Positions 34,011 through 42,877 are shown, numbered from the stretch's first letter. The stretch: 46,125 bases of DNA from Bacteroidota bacterium (GCA_008933835.1 WBUG01000021.1:1-46125); one strand, 5' to 3'. The notes: generated from the sequence alone by a model not told the origin. A program made the numbers and translations.

Positions 34011-35291
34011 TCAGTACTGCAGCAATGTGCCGTTGTTGTAGATGCCGACCGCGCGGCCCCGGAGGGTCCGTCCTTCGAACGGGGAGTTCTTCGATTTGGA
34101 GCGGAAATCGCTCGTCTTGACGGTCCATTCCGCCGACGGATCGAAGAACGTGAGGCAGGCCGGGGCGCCCGGCTTCACCTCGACCGGACGGCCGATGATG
34201 CGGCGCGGATTGGTCGAGAACTTCTCCACCATCTGCATCAGGTTCAGGCGTCCCTTCTCCACGAGCATGGAGACAGTGAGTCCGATGGCGGTCTCGAGTC
34301 CCACGATGCCGAACGGCGCCTGCAGGTAGTCCACCTCCTTCTCGTCCAGCGAATGCGGCGCATGGTCCGTCGCGATGACGTCGATGGTGCCGTCCTGCAG
34401 ACCGGCGATGACCGCTTCGACGTCCTCCGCGGTGCGGAGCGGCGGGTTCATCTTCGTGTTCGTATCGAAGGAGCGGACCGCATCGTCCGTGAGCGTGAAG
34501 TGGTGCGGCGTCACTTCGCACGTCACGCGGATCCCTTTCCGCTTCGCTTCGCGCACGAGTTCGACCGAACGGGCGGTGCTCATATGGCAGACGTGGTACC
34601 GCGAACCGGTGTACTCGGCCAGGAGCAGGTCGCGGGCGATCATGATCTCCTCCGCGATGCCGGGGATGCCCGGCAGTCCGAGCTCGGTCGAGACGAACCC
34701 TTCGTTCATCACCCCCCCCTTGGCGAGCTCCGGGATCTCGCAGTGCTGCATCACCGGAACGCCGTACATCGAGGCGTACTCGAGCGCCCGGCGCATCACC
34801 TTGGCGTCGAACACCGGGGCGCCGTCGTCGCTGAGGCCCACCGCGCCGGCGGAGACCAGCTCGGCGATGGGCGAGAGGGTCTTCCCTTCACGGCCCTTGC
34901 TGACGGAGGCGATGGGATAGACGTCAACGATGCCGCCGTTGACCCGCTTCGCCTGCGACATCACGAACGTGACCAGCGACTCGTCGTCGATGGCGGGATT
35001 CGTGTTCGGCATGCAGCAGACGGCGGTGAATCCGCCGTACGCGGCCGAGCGGGACCCCGTTTCGATGGTCTCCTTGTGCTCGTACCCCGGTTCGCGGAGA
35101 TGGACGTGGATGTCGATGAACCCGGGAGCGACGATGCGTCCTTCCATCGGCACGACGGCCGTGCCGGGCGGGACCGCCAGTCCGCTGCCGACGGCGGTGA
35201 TGACGCCGTCCGTGATGAGGATGTCGACCGTTTCGTCCCGGTGCGTCGCCGGATCGATGAGCCGGCCCTTCTGAATGAGTGTTGTCGTCAT
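34011..35291 (-). CDS. pyrC: Dihydroorotase
   Basis: 426 residues of the class I dihydroorotase/amidohydrolase family. Motifs are GFIDIHVHLREPGYEHKETIETGS (HxH metal ligands), GGFTAVCCMPNTNPAIDD (substrate loop), VMQHCEIPELAKGG, HVCHMSTARSVELV, and DVIATDHAPHSLDEKE with the catalytic Asp. It converts carbamoyl-aspartate to dihydroorotate. It begins 9 bases after pyrB. Confidence 0.95.
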   Translation of the reverse strand: MTTTLIQKGRLIDPATHRDETVDILITDGVITAVGSGLAVPPGTAVVPMEGRIVAPGFIDIHVHLREPGYEHKETIETGSRSAAYGGFTAVCCMPNTNPAIDDESLVTFVMSQAKRVNGGIVDVYPIASVSKGREGKTLSPIAELVSAGAVGLSDDGAPVFDAKVMRRALEYASMYGVPVMQHCEIPELAKGGVMNEGFVSTELGLPGIPGIAEEIMIARDLLLAEYTGSRYHVCHMSTARSVELVREAKRKGIRVTCEVTPHHFTLTDDAVRSFDTNTKMNPPLRTAEDVEAVIAGLQDGTIDVIATDHAPHSLDEKEVDYLQAPFGIVGLETAIGLTVSMLVEKGRLNLMQMVEKFSTNPRRIIGRPVEVKPGAPACLTFFDPSAEWTVKTSDFRSKSKNSPFEGRTLRGRAVGIYNNGTLLQY

Positions 35292-35300
35292 GGTCGGCCT

Positions 35301-36224
35301 CTACGATTGGGTTCCGAGCAGGTACAGCACCGCCATGCGGACCGCGACGCCGTTCTGCACCTGTTCAAGGATGAGCGACTGGGGCCCGTCCGCCACGTCG
35401 GCGGAGAGTTCCACGTCGCGGTTGATGGGACCGGGATGGAGGATGGTGATGGGGCGGCCGGCGCGGTCGAGACGCTCTTTGGTCACGCCGAAGTACCGGT
35501 GGAACTCCCGGAGCGAGGGGAAATACCCTCCCGCTTCACGCTCCATCTGGATGCGCAGCACGTTGAGCGCGTCCACCGTCGGCAGGACGTCGTCCAGATG
35601 GTGGTAGACCTCCACGCCCATCCGTTCGATGCCTCGCGGCATGAGCGTGGCCGGGCCGCAGACGGAGACGCGCGCACCCATCGTCTTCAGACCGTAGATG
35701 TTCGACCGGGCGACGCGACTGTGCAGGATGTCGCCCACGATGCAGACGTGCAGACCCTCCAGCCGTCCGAACTTCTCGCGGAGGGTGTACATGTCCAGCA
35801 GGCCCTGCGTCGGATGCTCGTGCTGTCCGTCGCCGCCGTTGATGACGTTCGCGTCGATGATGCGCGAGAGGAAGTGCGCACTGCCGGCGGCGCCGTGCCG
35901 GACGACCACCATGTCGATCTTCATCGCCTCGATGTTCCGGGCGGTGTCCTTCAGCGTCTCCCCTTTGCTGACGCTGGAGGTGGAGGCGGCGAAGTTGAGC
36001 ACGTCCGCGGAGAGACGGCGTTCCGCCAGTTCGAACGACGTGCGCGTGCGGGTGGAGTTCTCGAAGAAGAGGTTGACGATGGTCTTCCCCTGCAGGGTCG
36101 GCACCTTCTTGATGGGCCGATTGATGATCTCCTTGAACGACACCGCGGTGTCGAGGATGAGCTGGATGTCCTCCCGGGGCGTTCCCTGAAGCCCGAGGAG
36201 ATGTCGGCTGCTGAGTCCCATCAT
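35301..36224 (-). CDS. pyrB: Aspartate carbamoyltransferase catalytic subunit
   Basis: 307 residues. Carbamoyl-phosphate site VNLFFENSTRTRTSFELAERRL, the second domain LLDMYTLREKFGRLEGLHVCIVGDILHSRVARSN, and HPGPINRDVELS with LILEQVQNGVAVRMA near the C-terminus. No pyrI regulatory subunit is adjacent. The ATG overlaps the pyrR stop (ATGA at 36224-36221), which couples it to pyrR translation and hence to the leader control upstream. Confidence 0.97.
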   Translation of the reverse strand: MMGLSSRHLLGLQGTPREDIQLILDTAVSFKEIINRPIKKVPTLQGKTIVNLFFENSTRTRTSFELAERRLSADVLNFAASTSSVSKGETLKDTARNIEAMKIDMVVVRHGAAGSAHFLSRIIDANVINGGDGQHEHPTQGLLDMYTLREKFGRLEGLHVCIVGDILHSRVARSNIYGLKTMGARVSVCGPATLMPRGIERMGVEVYHHLDDVLPTVDALNVLRIQMEREAGGYFPSLREFHRYFGVTKERLDRAGRPITILHPGPINRDVELSADVADGPQSLILEQVQNGVAVRMAVLYLLGTQS

Positions 36225-36766
36225 GCGTCTCCTTTCTCGGCGAGGTGGACCGCGTCCTCGCCGTCGATCTCGGTCATCCGGACGCGGACCTCCTGCTCCG
36301 GCGACGTGGGAATATTCTTGCCGATGAAGTCGGCCTTGATGGGAAGCTCGCGGTGTCCGCGGTCCACCAGCACCGCCAATTGGATGGAGGCCGGACGGCC
36401 GAGGTCCATCAGCGCGTTCAGCGCGGAACGGACCGTCCGTCCGGTGAAGAGGACGTCATCGACGACGATGATGTCCTTCCCCTGGATGTCGAAGAGGATG
36501 TCGGTGGTCCTGAGCAGCGGCTGATTGAGCCTGCCGCGCAGGTCATCGCGGTAGAGCGTGATGTCCAGGCTGCCGATGGGGACCGAGATCCCCTCCATGA
36601 GGGCGATCTTCTGGGCGATGCGGTGGGCCAGCAGGTCTCCGCGGGTGCGGATGCCGACGATGCCGAGGGTGTCGGCCCCCTTGTTGCGTTCGATGATCTC
36701 GTGGGCGAGGCGGTTGATGGTCCGCACGAAGCCCTTCGCGTCGATGAGGGTCTGTGCGGTCACCAT
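36221..36766 (-). CDS. pyrR: Bifunctional pyr regulator / uracil phosphoribosyltransferase PyrR
   Basis: 181 residues of the PyrR family: TINRLAHEIIERNKG, IVGIRTRGDLLAHRIAQKI, GSLDITLYRDDLRG and the PRPP-binding loop DIIVVDDVLFTGRTVRSAL. PyrR binds a specific stem-loop in pyr mRNA when UMP is present. Exactly such a loop occurs in its own leader (36837-36856). The ribosome-binding site GGAGG (36780-36776) is buried in a hairpin, and the ATG overlaps the end of a 21-codon leader ORF. Confidence 0.96.
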   Translation of the reverse strand: MVTAQTLIDAKGFVRTINRLAHEIIERNKGADTLGIVGIRTRGDLLAHRIAQKIALMEGISVPIGSLDITLYRDDLRGRLNQPLLRTTDILFDIQGKDIIVVDDVLFTGRTVRSALNALMDLGRPASIQLAVLVDRGHRELPIKADFIGKNIPTSPEQEVRVRMTEIDGEDAVHLAEKGDA

Positions 36767-36825
36767 ATGAAAATACCTCCGGTTCCGGGAACGAAACGGA
36801 GGTACAATACGGCTGAGTGCTGCAT
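36760..36825 (-). CDS. Putative 21-residue leader peptide of the pyr operon
   Basis: A short ORF beginning MQHSAVLYLRF and ending GGIFIW, preceded by a strong AAAGGAG site (36837-36831) five bases before its ATG. Its TGA (36762-36760) overlaps the pyrR start within ATGGTGA. Its codons run through the hairpin 36774-36804 that hides the pyrR ribosome-binding site, so translating it would open that hairpin. Coding status is inferred from layout, not from homology. Confidence 0.6.
   Translation of the reverse strand: MQHSAVLYLRFVPGTGGIFIW
36774..36804 (-). promoter_or_regulatory. Hairpin sequestering the pyrR ribosome-binding site
   Basis: In the minus-strand RNA, UACCUCCG (36804-36797) pairs perfectly with CGGAGGUA (36781-36774) across a 15-base loop. 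The 3' arm contains the GGAGG ribosome-binding site of pyrR, 9 bases from its AUG, and the 5' arm is an anti-SD. This predicts low pyrR initiation unless a ribosome on the leader peptide melts it. Confidence 0.7.
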
Positions 36826-36836
36826 GCGTGCTCCTT

Positions 36837-36856
36837 TCCTACCTCTCGGGATAGAA
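36837..36856 (-). promoter_or_regulatory. PyrR-binding stem-loop in the pyr leader
   Basis: Minus-strand TTCTATCCCGAGAGGTAGGA folds as 5' UUCUA, a bulged U, CC, loop CGAGA, GG, UAGGA. It matches the PyrR consensus ARUCCNGNGAGGYU at its core (UCC-N-G-N-GAGG-Y); the outer A-U pair is swapped for U-A, a compensating change. Its 3' arm directly abuts the AAAGGAG of the leader peptide, so bound PyrR should block that site. Confidence 0.75.
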
Positions 36857-36889
36857 TTAAAGGATGATGTGGATGAGAACGTCGGTATG

Positions 36890-36918
36890 AAGATACGGAA
36901 AATCGCCCTTGCGGGCAA
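36890..36918 (-). promoter_or_regulatory. Possible pyr operon promoter
   Basis: On the minus strand TTGCCC (36918-36913) and TATCTT (36895-36890) are 17 bases apart. The -35 overlaps the terminator stem of the upstream GWxTD gene. The match to consensus is moderate, so the call is tentative. Confidence 0.35.
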
Positions 36919-36921
36919 GGG
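36906..36921 (-). terminator. Short hairpin after the GWxTD gene
   Basis: CCCTTG / CAAGGG six-pair stem with a four-base loop directly after the stop codon, followed on the minus strand by CGATTTTCC. A short, moderately convincing intrinsic terminator. Confidence 0.5.
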
Positions 36922-38301
36922 TCAGTTGGACTGCACCTGCCGGAGCCAGTTATCGTCCCGCAGTTCGTTCCGGTGCGTGGAATGCAGGAGGACGTAATCC
37001 GAGAATCCGGTGCGGTCCCCGAACACGAAGATGACCCCTCCCTGGATCGAATTATAGTACCAGATCTCGTACGGCTTCGAATCGATCTCGTTGGCATGCC
37101 GTTCCACCTCGCTCGGGGTCCCGTACAGGACGTACACCCGGCCCCGGTCGGTGCGCCATCCGTCGCGGGTGCCGGCGCGGTACTGCTGGTTGGCGTACGC
37201 CACGCGGCGGAAATACTCCTGCTTGGTCTCGTTCATCGGCGTCGCTTTATCCTCGTCCCGCAGCGACCAGAACTCGTACAGCGCCTTTCGCTTGCCGTCC
37301 ACCCCCTTCAGCTTCTTGTACCGTTCCAGTTCGTTCGCCGATGCGACGTAGCGTGACTGTTCGAACTCGCGGTCCAGTTCCTCTTCGGACATGGTCGCGT
37401 ACTCCGTGGCGTCCACCGTGTTCGCCGACGGATTGACGAGCGTGTCCACCGGAAGCGACGGGTTGTAGATGAAGAAGCGTTTCGACGACGAGACGCGCAG
37501 GTTCTCGGCGGAGTCGATGATGCTGTACGTGAAGGTGTACGACCCGGAACGGAGCGAGTTCACCTTCACGAACCCGACCTCCACGTTCGATTCGTTCGCA
37601 CGGCGCTTCGCCTTCTCGTGGCTGACGACCTCCTTGCCCACGGCGTTGGTGACCACCGCCTTGGTGAGATAGGTCGGCGACGCACCGGCCGAGAGGTTGT
37701 ACGCCTCCAGATAGTAGAAGAGGACCGGCTGATGCTGTCCGTACAGTTTGGCGGGATTCGGACGGACCTCGAAGGTGTTCTTGTAGAACCGGTTGGACGA
37801 ATCGCGTTCCGCCGGCACGATGGAGACGGCGAGTTCGACGTCGCTCAGAGACGTCCGGCCGTCGGGGATCTGCTGCACGTCCACCAGTACCGAGACGCTG
37901 TCGCGCACCGACGGGGCGTTCAGGTCGTACACCACGATGTACATCCGGTACAGTTCCGGCTTCAGCAGGAAGCCGGCCAGGTCGGTGTAGGAACGTGATT
38001 CCTTCAGCATCGCCTGGTCCGGGACGCTGAACGGAATGCGCCACGCCTGCCGTGCGGCGACGGAATCGTCGCTGGACCGTTTGAACCAGACCGACGCCAC
38101 CGCCTCACCTTTGAAGGCCCCGCCGTTCGGCGCATAGGCGAGCGACGTGACGTCGAACGAGTAATACACTTCGGTGTAGACCGAACCGTCGTAACCGCGG
38201 AAGCGGGACAGGTCGTACTGCAGTGAGAGGGTCGCCGGTTTCTGACCGGACGCGATCATCGTCACGGCGAGAAGCAACGGCGTAAGAATGCGGAGGCGCA
38301 T
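36922..38301 (-). CDS. GWxTD-domain secreted protein
   Basis: 459 residues from the ATG at 38301, which gives a signal peptide (ILTPLLLAVTMIASGQ); the frame is open much further upstream but runs through the MFS gene. A beta-rich N-terminal two thirds (for example EVYYSFDVTSLAYAPNG) is followed by a helical charged linker (SEEELDREFEQSRYVASANELERYKKL). The C-terminal domain has the motif DGWRTDRGRVYVLYGTPSEVERH that names the GWxTD family, ending with PYEIWYYNSIQGGVIFVFGDRTGFSDYVLLHST. The family is found in Bacteroidota, Acidobacteriota and relatives; its function is unknown. A promoter candidate lies at 38339-38367. Confidence 0.88.
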   Translation of the reverse strand: MRLRILTPLLLAVTMIASGQKPATLSLQYDLSRFRGYDGSVYTEVYYSFDVTSLAYAPNGGAFKGEAVASVWFKRSSDDSVAARQAWRIPFSVPDQAMLKESRSYTDLAGFLLKPELYRMYIVVYDLNAPSVRDSVSVLVDVQQIPDGRTSLSDVELAVSIVPAERDSSNRFYKNTFEVRPNPAKLYGQHQPVLFYYLEAYNLSAGASPTYLTKAVVTNAVGKEVVSHEKAKRRANESNVEVGFVKVNSLRSGSYTFTYSIIDSAENLRVSSSKRFFIYNPSLPVDTLVNPSANTVDATEYATMSEEELDREFEQSRYVASANELERYKKLKGVDGKRKALYEFWSLRDEDKATPMNETKQEYFRRVAYANQQYRAGTRDGWRTDRGRVYVLYGTPSEVERHANEIDSKPYEIWYYNSIQGGVIFVFGDRTGFSDYVLLHSTHRNELRDDNWLRQVQSN

Positions 38302-38338
38302 GGATGGAGGTCCTTCACGAATGGGGGATCGACTAGGG

Positions 38339-38367
38339 AATATACGCAATCCGGCGCTGATAATCAG
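38339..38367 (-). promoter_or_regulatory. Putative promoter of the GWxTD gene
   Basis: On the minus strand CTGATT (38367-38362) and TATATT (38344-38339) are 17 bases apart. The -35 overlaps the stop of the upstream MFS gene, where CTGATAATCAG forms an 11-base palindrome. Confidence 0.45.
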
Positions 38368-39869
38368 GGTTCGTCGTCCCGCACGAACATCACCAGCAGT
38401 CCCGCCAGCATCATCGACCCTCCGCCCATCAGCAGGGCATAGATGGCCTCCCCGCCGAAGACCGTCTTCACGAAGAAACCGAGGATGGCGGCGGCGGTGA
38501 TCTGCGGAATGACGATGAAGAAGTTGAAGATGCCCATGTAGACCCCCATCTTCTTCGCCGGGATCGAGCCGGCGAGGATGGCGTACGGCATCGCCAGGAT
38601 GGAGGCCCAGGCGAGCCCGATGCCGAGCTCCGAGATGAGGAGCATCCGCGGGTCCTTGATGACGTAGAACGAAGCGAACGATAACCCGCCGATCATCAAA
38701 CTGATCATGTGCACCGTCTTCCGGTTCGTCAGCCGCGCCAGCCACACCAGCACGAAGGCCATCACCGCGGCGAAGCCGTTGTAGGTGGACATCAGCACGC
38801 CCACCCAGTCCGCCCCCTCGTTATAGAGCGGCGACGACGGGTCCGTGGCACCGTAGATGTGATGCGTGACCGCCGGAGTGGTGTAGATCCACATGGCGAA
38901 GAGGGCGAACCAGGAGAAGAACTGCACCACCGCAAGCCGGCGCATGGTGTCGGGCATGCGGTACAGGTCGGTGAGGATGGAGACGAGACCGTCCGGCTCC
39001 CCGTTCCGGGCCGAGCGTGACGCCGCCAACAATTGGATGAGACCGAAGAGGGCCGAACCGATGAAGAGGACGTACAGGCCGAGGTCTTCTTCGTTCAGGA
39101 CGAACGCGAGAAGCGCCGCTCCCGTCGTACCGGCAGCGGTCCAGAGCACGCCGTTACGGCGGAACACCGGGGCGGGGACCGTTTCGGCCATCGCGGCGCC
39201 GGAGACCTTGCCGGCAGCGCCCTCCCCCGAGAAGGCAGCGAGCTCTTCCGGCGGATATTCCCGCGTCCGCAGGACGGTCCAGAGGACGGCCAGGAGGAAG
39301 ACCGCTCCGCCGGCGTAGAACGAATAACGGACCGACGGCGGGATCTCTCCCGGCGCGGCGGTGTTCGGGACGCCGAACCAGTTGGTCATCATGTACGGGA
39401 GGGCCGACGCCACGACCGCGCCGATGCCGATGAAGAAGCTCTGCATCGAGAATCCGATGGTGCGCTGGTCGGACGGGAGCATGTCGCCGACGAAAGCGCG
39501 GAACGGTTCCATCGCGATGTTGATGGAGGCGTCCATGATCCACAGCATGCCGGCGGCCACCCAGAGCGCAGGCGAGTTCGGCATCACCAGGATGGCCGCG
39601 GAGGCGAGGAGTGCGCCGCCGAGGAAGTACGGCCGACGGCGTCCCAGCCGGTTCCACGTCCGGTCGCTCATGTGTCCGATGACGGGCTGCACGAGAAGGC
39701 CGGTCACCGGCGCGGCGATCCAGAGGATGGGGATGGCGTCGATGCTCGCGCCGAGCGTCTCGAAGATGCGGCTTACGTTGGCGTTCTGCAGGGCGAAGCC
39801 GAACTGGATGCCGAGGAAGCCGAAGCTCATGTTCCAGATCTGCCAGAAGGACAAGCGGGGTTTTTGCAT
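38364..39869 (-). CDS. SLC45-like MFS sugar transporter
   Basis: 501 residues, about twelve membrane helices. It begins MQKPRLSFWQIWNMSFGFLGIQFGFALQNANVSRIFETLG. The helix 2-3 loop GHMSDRTWNRLGRRRPYFLGG and the segment NIAMEPFRAFVGDMLPSDQRTIGFSMQSFFIG are typical of the SLC45/sucrose-maltose transporter branch common in Bacteroidota. In the second half, GLAWASILAMPYAILAGSIPAKKMGVYMGIFNFFIVIPQI repeats the pattern. It is the last gene of the alpha-glucan cluster, 8 bases after malG; maltose or maltodextrin uptake is the likely role. Confidence 0.88.
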   Translation of the reverse strand: MQKPRLSFWQIWNMSFGFLGIQFGFALQNANVSRIFETLGASIDAIPILWIAAPVTGLLVQPVIGHMSDRTWNRLGRRRPYFLGGALLASAAILVMPNSPALWVAAGMLWIMDASINIAMEPFRAFVGDMLPSDQRTIGFSMQSFFIGIGAVVASALPYMMTNWFGVPNTAAPGEIPPSVRYSFYAGGAVFLLAVLWTVLRTREYPPEELAAFSGEGAAGKVSGAAMAETVPAPVFRRNGVLWTAAGTTGAALLAFVLNEEDLGLYVLFIGSALFGLIQLLAASRSARNGEPDGLVSILTDLYRMPDTMRRLAVVQFFSWFALFAMWIYTTPAVTHHIYGATDPSSPLYNEGADWVGVLMSTYNGFAAVMAFVLVWLARLTNRKTVHMISLMIGGLSFASFYVIKDPRMLLISELGIGLAWASILAMPYAILAGSIPAKKMGVYMGIFNFFIVIPQITAAAILGFFVKTVFGGEAIYALLMGGGSMMLAGLLVMFVRDDEP

Positions 39870-39877
39870 GGGAACCT

Positions 39878-40720
39878 TCAGCCTTTCACGCTGCCGAGCG
39901 TCAGCCCGGAGACGAGGTATTTGCTCAGGGAGAGGAAGAGGACGACGACCGGCACCGTCACGATCATCGACGCTGCGCCGTAGAGCCCCCATTCGGTGCT
40001 CATATTGGACTCGAAGGACTTCAGTCCGATGGGGAGCGTCCAGAGCGCGGTGTCCTGCAGGATCTGCGCCGCGACCACGTACTCGGTCCACGACGACATG
40101 AACGAGAAGAGCGCCGTGATGACGAGCGCGGGCGACGCCAGGGGGAGGATGATCTTGGTGAAGGTCTGGAACTGCGAACAGCCGTCGATGCGCCCCGCCT
40201 CCTCCAGGCTCGACGGGATGGTGTCGTAGTACCCCTTCATCTGCCAGACGCAGAACGGGAGCGCGGTGGCGGAGTACATGATCATGATGCCGAGGTAGCT
40301 GTTGATGAGGCCGAGCTTCACGAGCATGATGTACATCGGGAGCAGCAGCATGGTGGCCGGGAACATCTGCGTGACGAGCATGCTCTGCAGCGCCGCCTTC
40401 TTGCCGACGAACGCGAAGCGCGAGAAACCGTATCCGGCGGTGGAGGCGAGCGCGACACCGGTGAGCGTCACCGTGAGGGTGACGAGCACGCTGTTCCCCA
40501 TCCAGCGGAGGAAGTCGGTGCGGGTGAAGAGATTGATATAGTTGTCGAGCGTCGCGTTCGCCGGGATGATCTCCAGCGATGTGGAGAGGAGGCGGTCCGC
40601 CGGACGGAGCGAGACGGTGAGCACCTGGGAGACCGGGTAGACGGCGATGAGACAGAAGAGCACGAGCACGGCGTACGACGCCGTGACGCGGAGGTTCCTT
40701 TTGAAGGTCGGTTTCGGCAT
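39878..40720 (-). CDS. MalG-type ABC sugar permease
   Basis: 280 residues with six membrane helices. It carries the EAA loop for contact with the ATPase (TIPSSLEEAGRIDGCSQFQTFTKIILPLASPALV) and a C-terminal GLTLGSVKG as in MalG, where the tail reaches the ATPase. It pairs with the MalF-type gene 14 bases upstream. No ATPase gene is in the visible operon. Confidence 0.93.
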   Translation of the reverse strand: MPKPTFKRNLRVTASYAVLVLFCLIAVYPVSQVLTVSLRPADRLLSTSLEIIPANATLDNYINLFTRTDFLRWMGNSVLVTLTVTLTGVALASTAGYGFSRFAFVGKKAALQSMLVTQMFPATMLLLPMYIMLVKLGLINSYLGIMIMYSATALPFCVWQMKGYYDTIPSSLEEAGRIDGCSQFQTFTKIILPLASPALVITALFSFMSSWTEYVVAAQILQDTALWTLPIGLKSFESNMSTEWGLYGAASMIVTVPVVVLFLSLSKYLVSGLTLGSVKG

Positions 40721-40734
40721 GCGGTGCTCCCCTC

Positions 40735-41631
40735 CTAATACACGGCGTCGGCGGCCTTGGTCCGCCGCATGAAGACGAGACTGAAGGCCAGCAGGATGAA
40801 GAAGATGACCATCGACAGCGCCGCGCCGTACCCGTAGCGGTAGAAGTTGAACGCGGCCTTGTACACGAACGAGACGAGGATATGCGTGCTGTCCGAGGGC
40901 TCACCGGCGTTGCTGACGAGCCAGATGATGTTCAGGTTGTTGAAGGTCCAGATGGTGCCGAGCGTGATGGCGGGGACCATCACCGGTTTGATGAGCGGAA
41001 TGGTGATGTTCCGGAGCTTGTGGTACCACGAGGCGCCGTCGATGTCCGCCGCCTCGTACAGGTCGTGCGGGATGCTCTGCAGCGCGCCGAGGGCGATGAC
41101 CATCATGAACGGGAACCCGAGCCACACGTTGGTGATGATGACGGCGATGAACGCTTCGGTCGGACCGCGCAGCCATTCCACCGCCGGCAGACCGAGCCGC
41201 GTCATGATCTGATTGATGCTGCCGTACTCGTAGTTGAACATCCCGCGCCAGGTGAGCGCGACGATGAGCTGGGGGACCGCCCACGGGAGCACGAGGACGG
41301 TGCGGAAGATCCCCTTCCCGCGGATCTCCTTCTGGTTGAGGACGAGCGCCAGGAATACGCCGATGACGACGTGGAAGAAGAGGTTGACGACCGTCCAGAC
41401 GACCGTCTTGATGAAGATGACGTAGAAGTCCGGCTGCGACGGTTCGGTGAACACCTTCACGTAGTTCCGGAGCCCGACGATCTCCCAGTCGCGGATGTGC
41501 CGCAGGTTCATGTTGGAGAACGAGAGGACCACGTTGTACACGAAGGGGTACACGACCACGCCGATGAGGATCACGAACGCCGGCGCGACGAGGAAGGCGA
41601 TGAACAGGTTCTTGCGGAGTGAGGGGCTCAT
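40735..41631 (-). CDS. MalF-type ABC sugar permease
   Basis: 298 residues with six helices, lacking the large periplasmic P2 loop of enterobacterial MalF, as usual outside that group. The EAA loop is SIPHDLYEAADIDGASWYHKLRNITIPLIKPVM. It begins one base after the malE stop and forms the transmembrane dimer with the MalG-type protein. Confidence 0.93.
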   Translation of the reverse strand: MSPSLRKNLFIAFLVAPAFVILIGVVVYPFVYNVVLSFSNMNLRHIRDWEIVGLRNYVKVFTEPSQPDFYVIFIKTVVWTVVNLFFHVVIGVFLALVLNQKEIRGKGIFRTVLVLPWAVPQLIVALTWRGMFNYEYGSINQIMTRLGLPAVEWLRGPTEAFIAVIITNVWLGFPFMMVIALGALQSIPHDLYEAADIDGASWYHKLRNITIPLIKPVMVPAITLGTIWTFNNLNIIWLVSNAGEPSDSTHILVSFVYKAAFNFYRYGYGAALSMVIFFILLAFSLVFMRRTKAADAVY

Positions 41632-41632
41632 A

Positions 41633-42877
41633 TCATTCGTTCATTTCCCGGATGCGCTGGAGCGCCTGGAGCTGCATGTCCGTCGCCGCCTGTTCCGGCG
41701 AGCGGGACCCGGCGAGCACCGCCTGGTAGCTGGGACGCATCGCGTCCCAGATGGCGCGCAGTTCCGGCACCACCGGCATCGGCTGGCCGTTGTCGATCTG
41801 GATCTGGGAATTGCGGAGGATCTCGTTGTTCTGGACGAAGCCGCTCCGGATGACGTTCCGGTTCGTCGGCATCGTGAAGAGGGTCCGGGTCGCCTCCATC
41901 TGGTTCTCTTCCGAGGTCAGGTACCGGATGAGCTCCACCGCCCACCGCTTCTTCTCCTCCGTGATGTTGGCGTTGATGGAGAACCCTTTCGGCGACACCA
42001 TCGTGCCGCACCACAGGCCGGTGGAGGTGATCTTCGGCAGCGGCGCCACGCCGATGTCCAGCCCCGCCTTCTGATACCCGGCCCACGACCAATCCCCGTT
42101 GATGATCATGCCGGCGTGTCCGTCCTTGAACAGCGCGTCGGCGATGTTGTAGTCCGCCTCGTTGGGGATGATGCGGTGTTCGTCCCGCAGCGCTTTGATG
42201 AACTTCAGTCCGTTCACGGTGCCGGCGGTGTTGAGCGTCGGCCGGTCCTCCTCGTCCATGATCCAGCCGCCGAAGCCGGTCATGAACGGGATGAAGAAGA
42301 ACGGTTCGGTGTAGTTCCACGTCAGCCCGTACTGGTCCACCTTCCCGTCGCCGTTGGTGTCCTTCGTGAGGGCCTTTCCCATCGCCACCAGTTCGGCCTC
42401 CGTTCTCGGCGGGACCGGCACCAGCTTCTTATTGTAGACCAGCGTCAGATGGTTCCCCATCTTGTCCGCGATCTTGTACAGCCGTCCTTTATAGTACGTC
42501 AACGCTTTCGGAGTGAACTGGTCGAGGAAGGTGCGGTCGAAGAGCGAATCGAGCGGCAGGATGATGTCCATGACCTGGAAGGGTCCGACCTGGTCCGACG
42601 GGCCGTACACGATCTCTGGCCCTTGCCCCGCGATGGCGGCGATGATGAATCCGGAACGGAGCTCTTCCGTCTCCTTGAAGAGCTGTTCCACCTTCACCTC
42701 GGGATGGAGCGCCATGAAGCGGTCCAGTTGCTTCTGCAGAACGTCCCGAACGTCCGGCCGGTCCTGATGCCAGATGGTGATGCGCACCCGGTCGTCCTTC
42801 GGACCGCCGCAACCGGATAGGGACACCGCTGCGGCGAGGAGCAGGAACAACGGCCGTATCGGCAGACCATACCGCAT
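41633..42877 (-). CDS. MalE-type sugar-binding lipoprotein
   Basis: 414 residues from the ATG at 42877, which overlaps the stop of the upstream MFS gene. Signal peptide and lipobox LSGC are followed by GG. Cluster 1 binding-protein features are RITIWHQDRPDVRDVLQKQLDRF, GPEIVYGPSDQVGPF, YKIADKMGNHLTLVYNKKL, DGKVDQYGLTWNYTEPFFFIPFMTGFGG, and GHAGMIINGDWSW. Closest in style to maltose/maltodextrin-binding proteins, which fits the GH57 neighbour. Confidence 0.93.
   Translation of the reverse strand: MRYGLPIRPLFLLLAAAVSLSGCGGPKDDRVRITIWHQDRPDVRDVLQKQLDRFMALHPEVKVEQLFKETEELRSGFIIAAIAGQGPEIVYGPSDQVGPFQVMDIILPLDSLFDRTFLDQFTPKALTYYKGRLYKIADKMGNHLTLVYNKKLVPVPPRTEAELVAMGKALTKDTNGDGKVDQYGLTWNYTEPFFFIPFMTGFGGWIMDEEDRPTLNTAGTVNGLKFIKALRDEHRIIPNEADYNIADALFKDGHAGMIINGDWSWAGYQKAGLDIGVAPLPKITSTGLWCGTMVSPKGFSINANITEEKKRWAVELIRYLTSEENQMEATRTLFTMPTNRNVIRSGFVQNNEILRNSQIQIDNGQPMPVVPELRAIWDAMRPSYQAVLAGSRSPEQAATDMQLQALQRIREMNE

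Noticed and set aside
31322-34120. Plus-strand open frame of more than 900 codons
   Set aside because: Shadow of glmS and pgeF; composition is typical of antisense reading in GC-rich DNA and no domain is visible.
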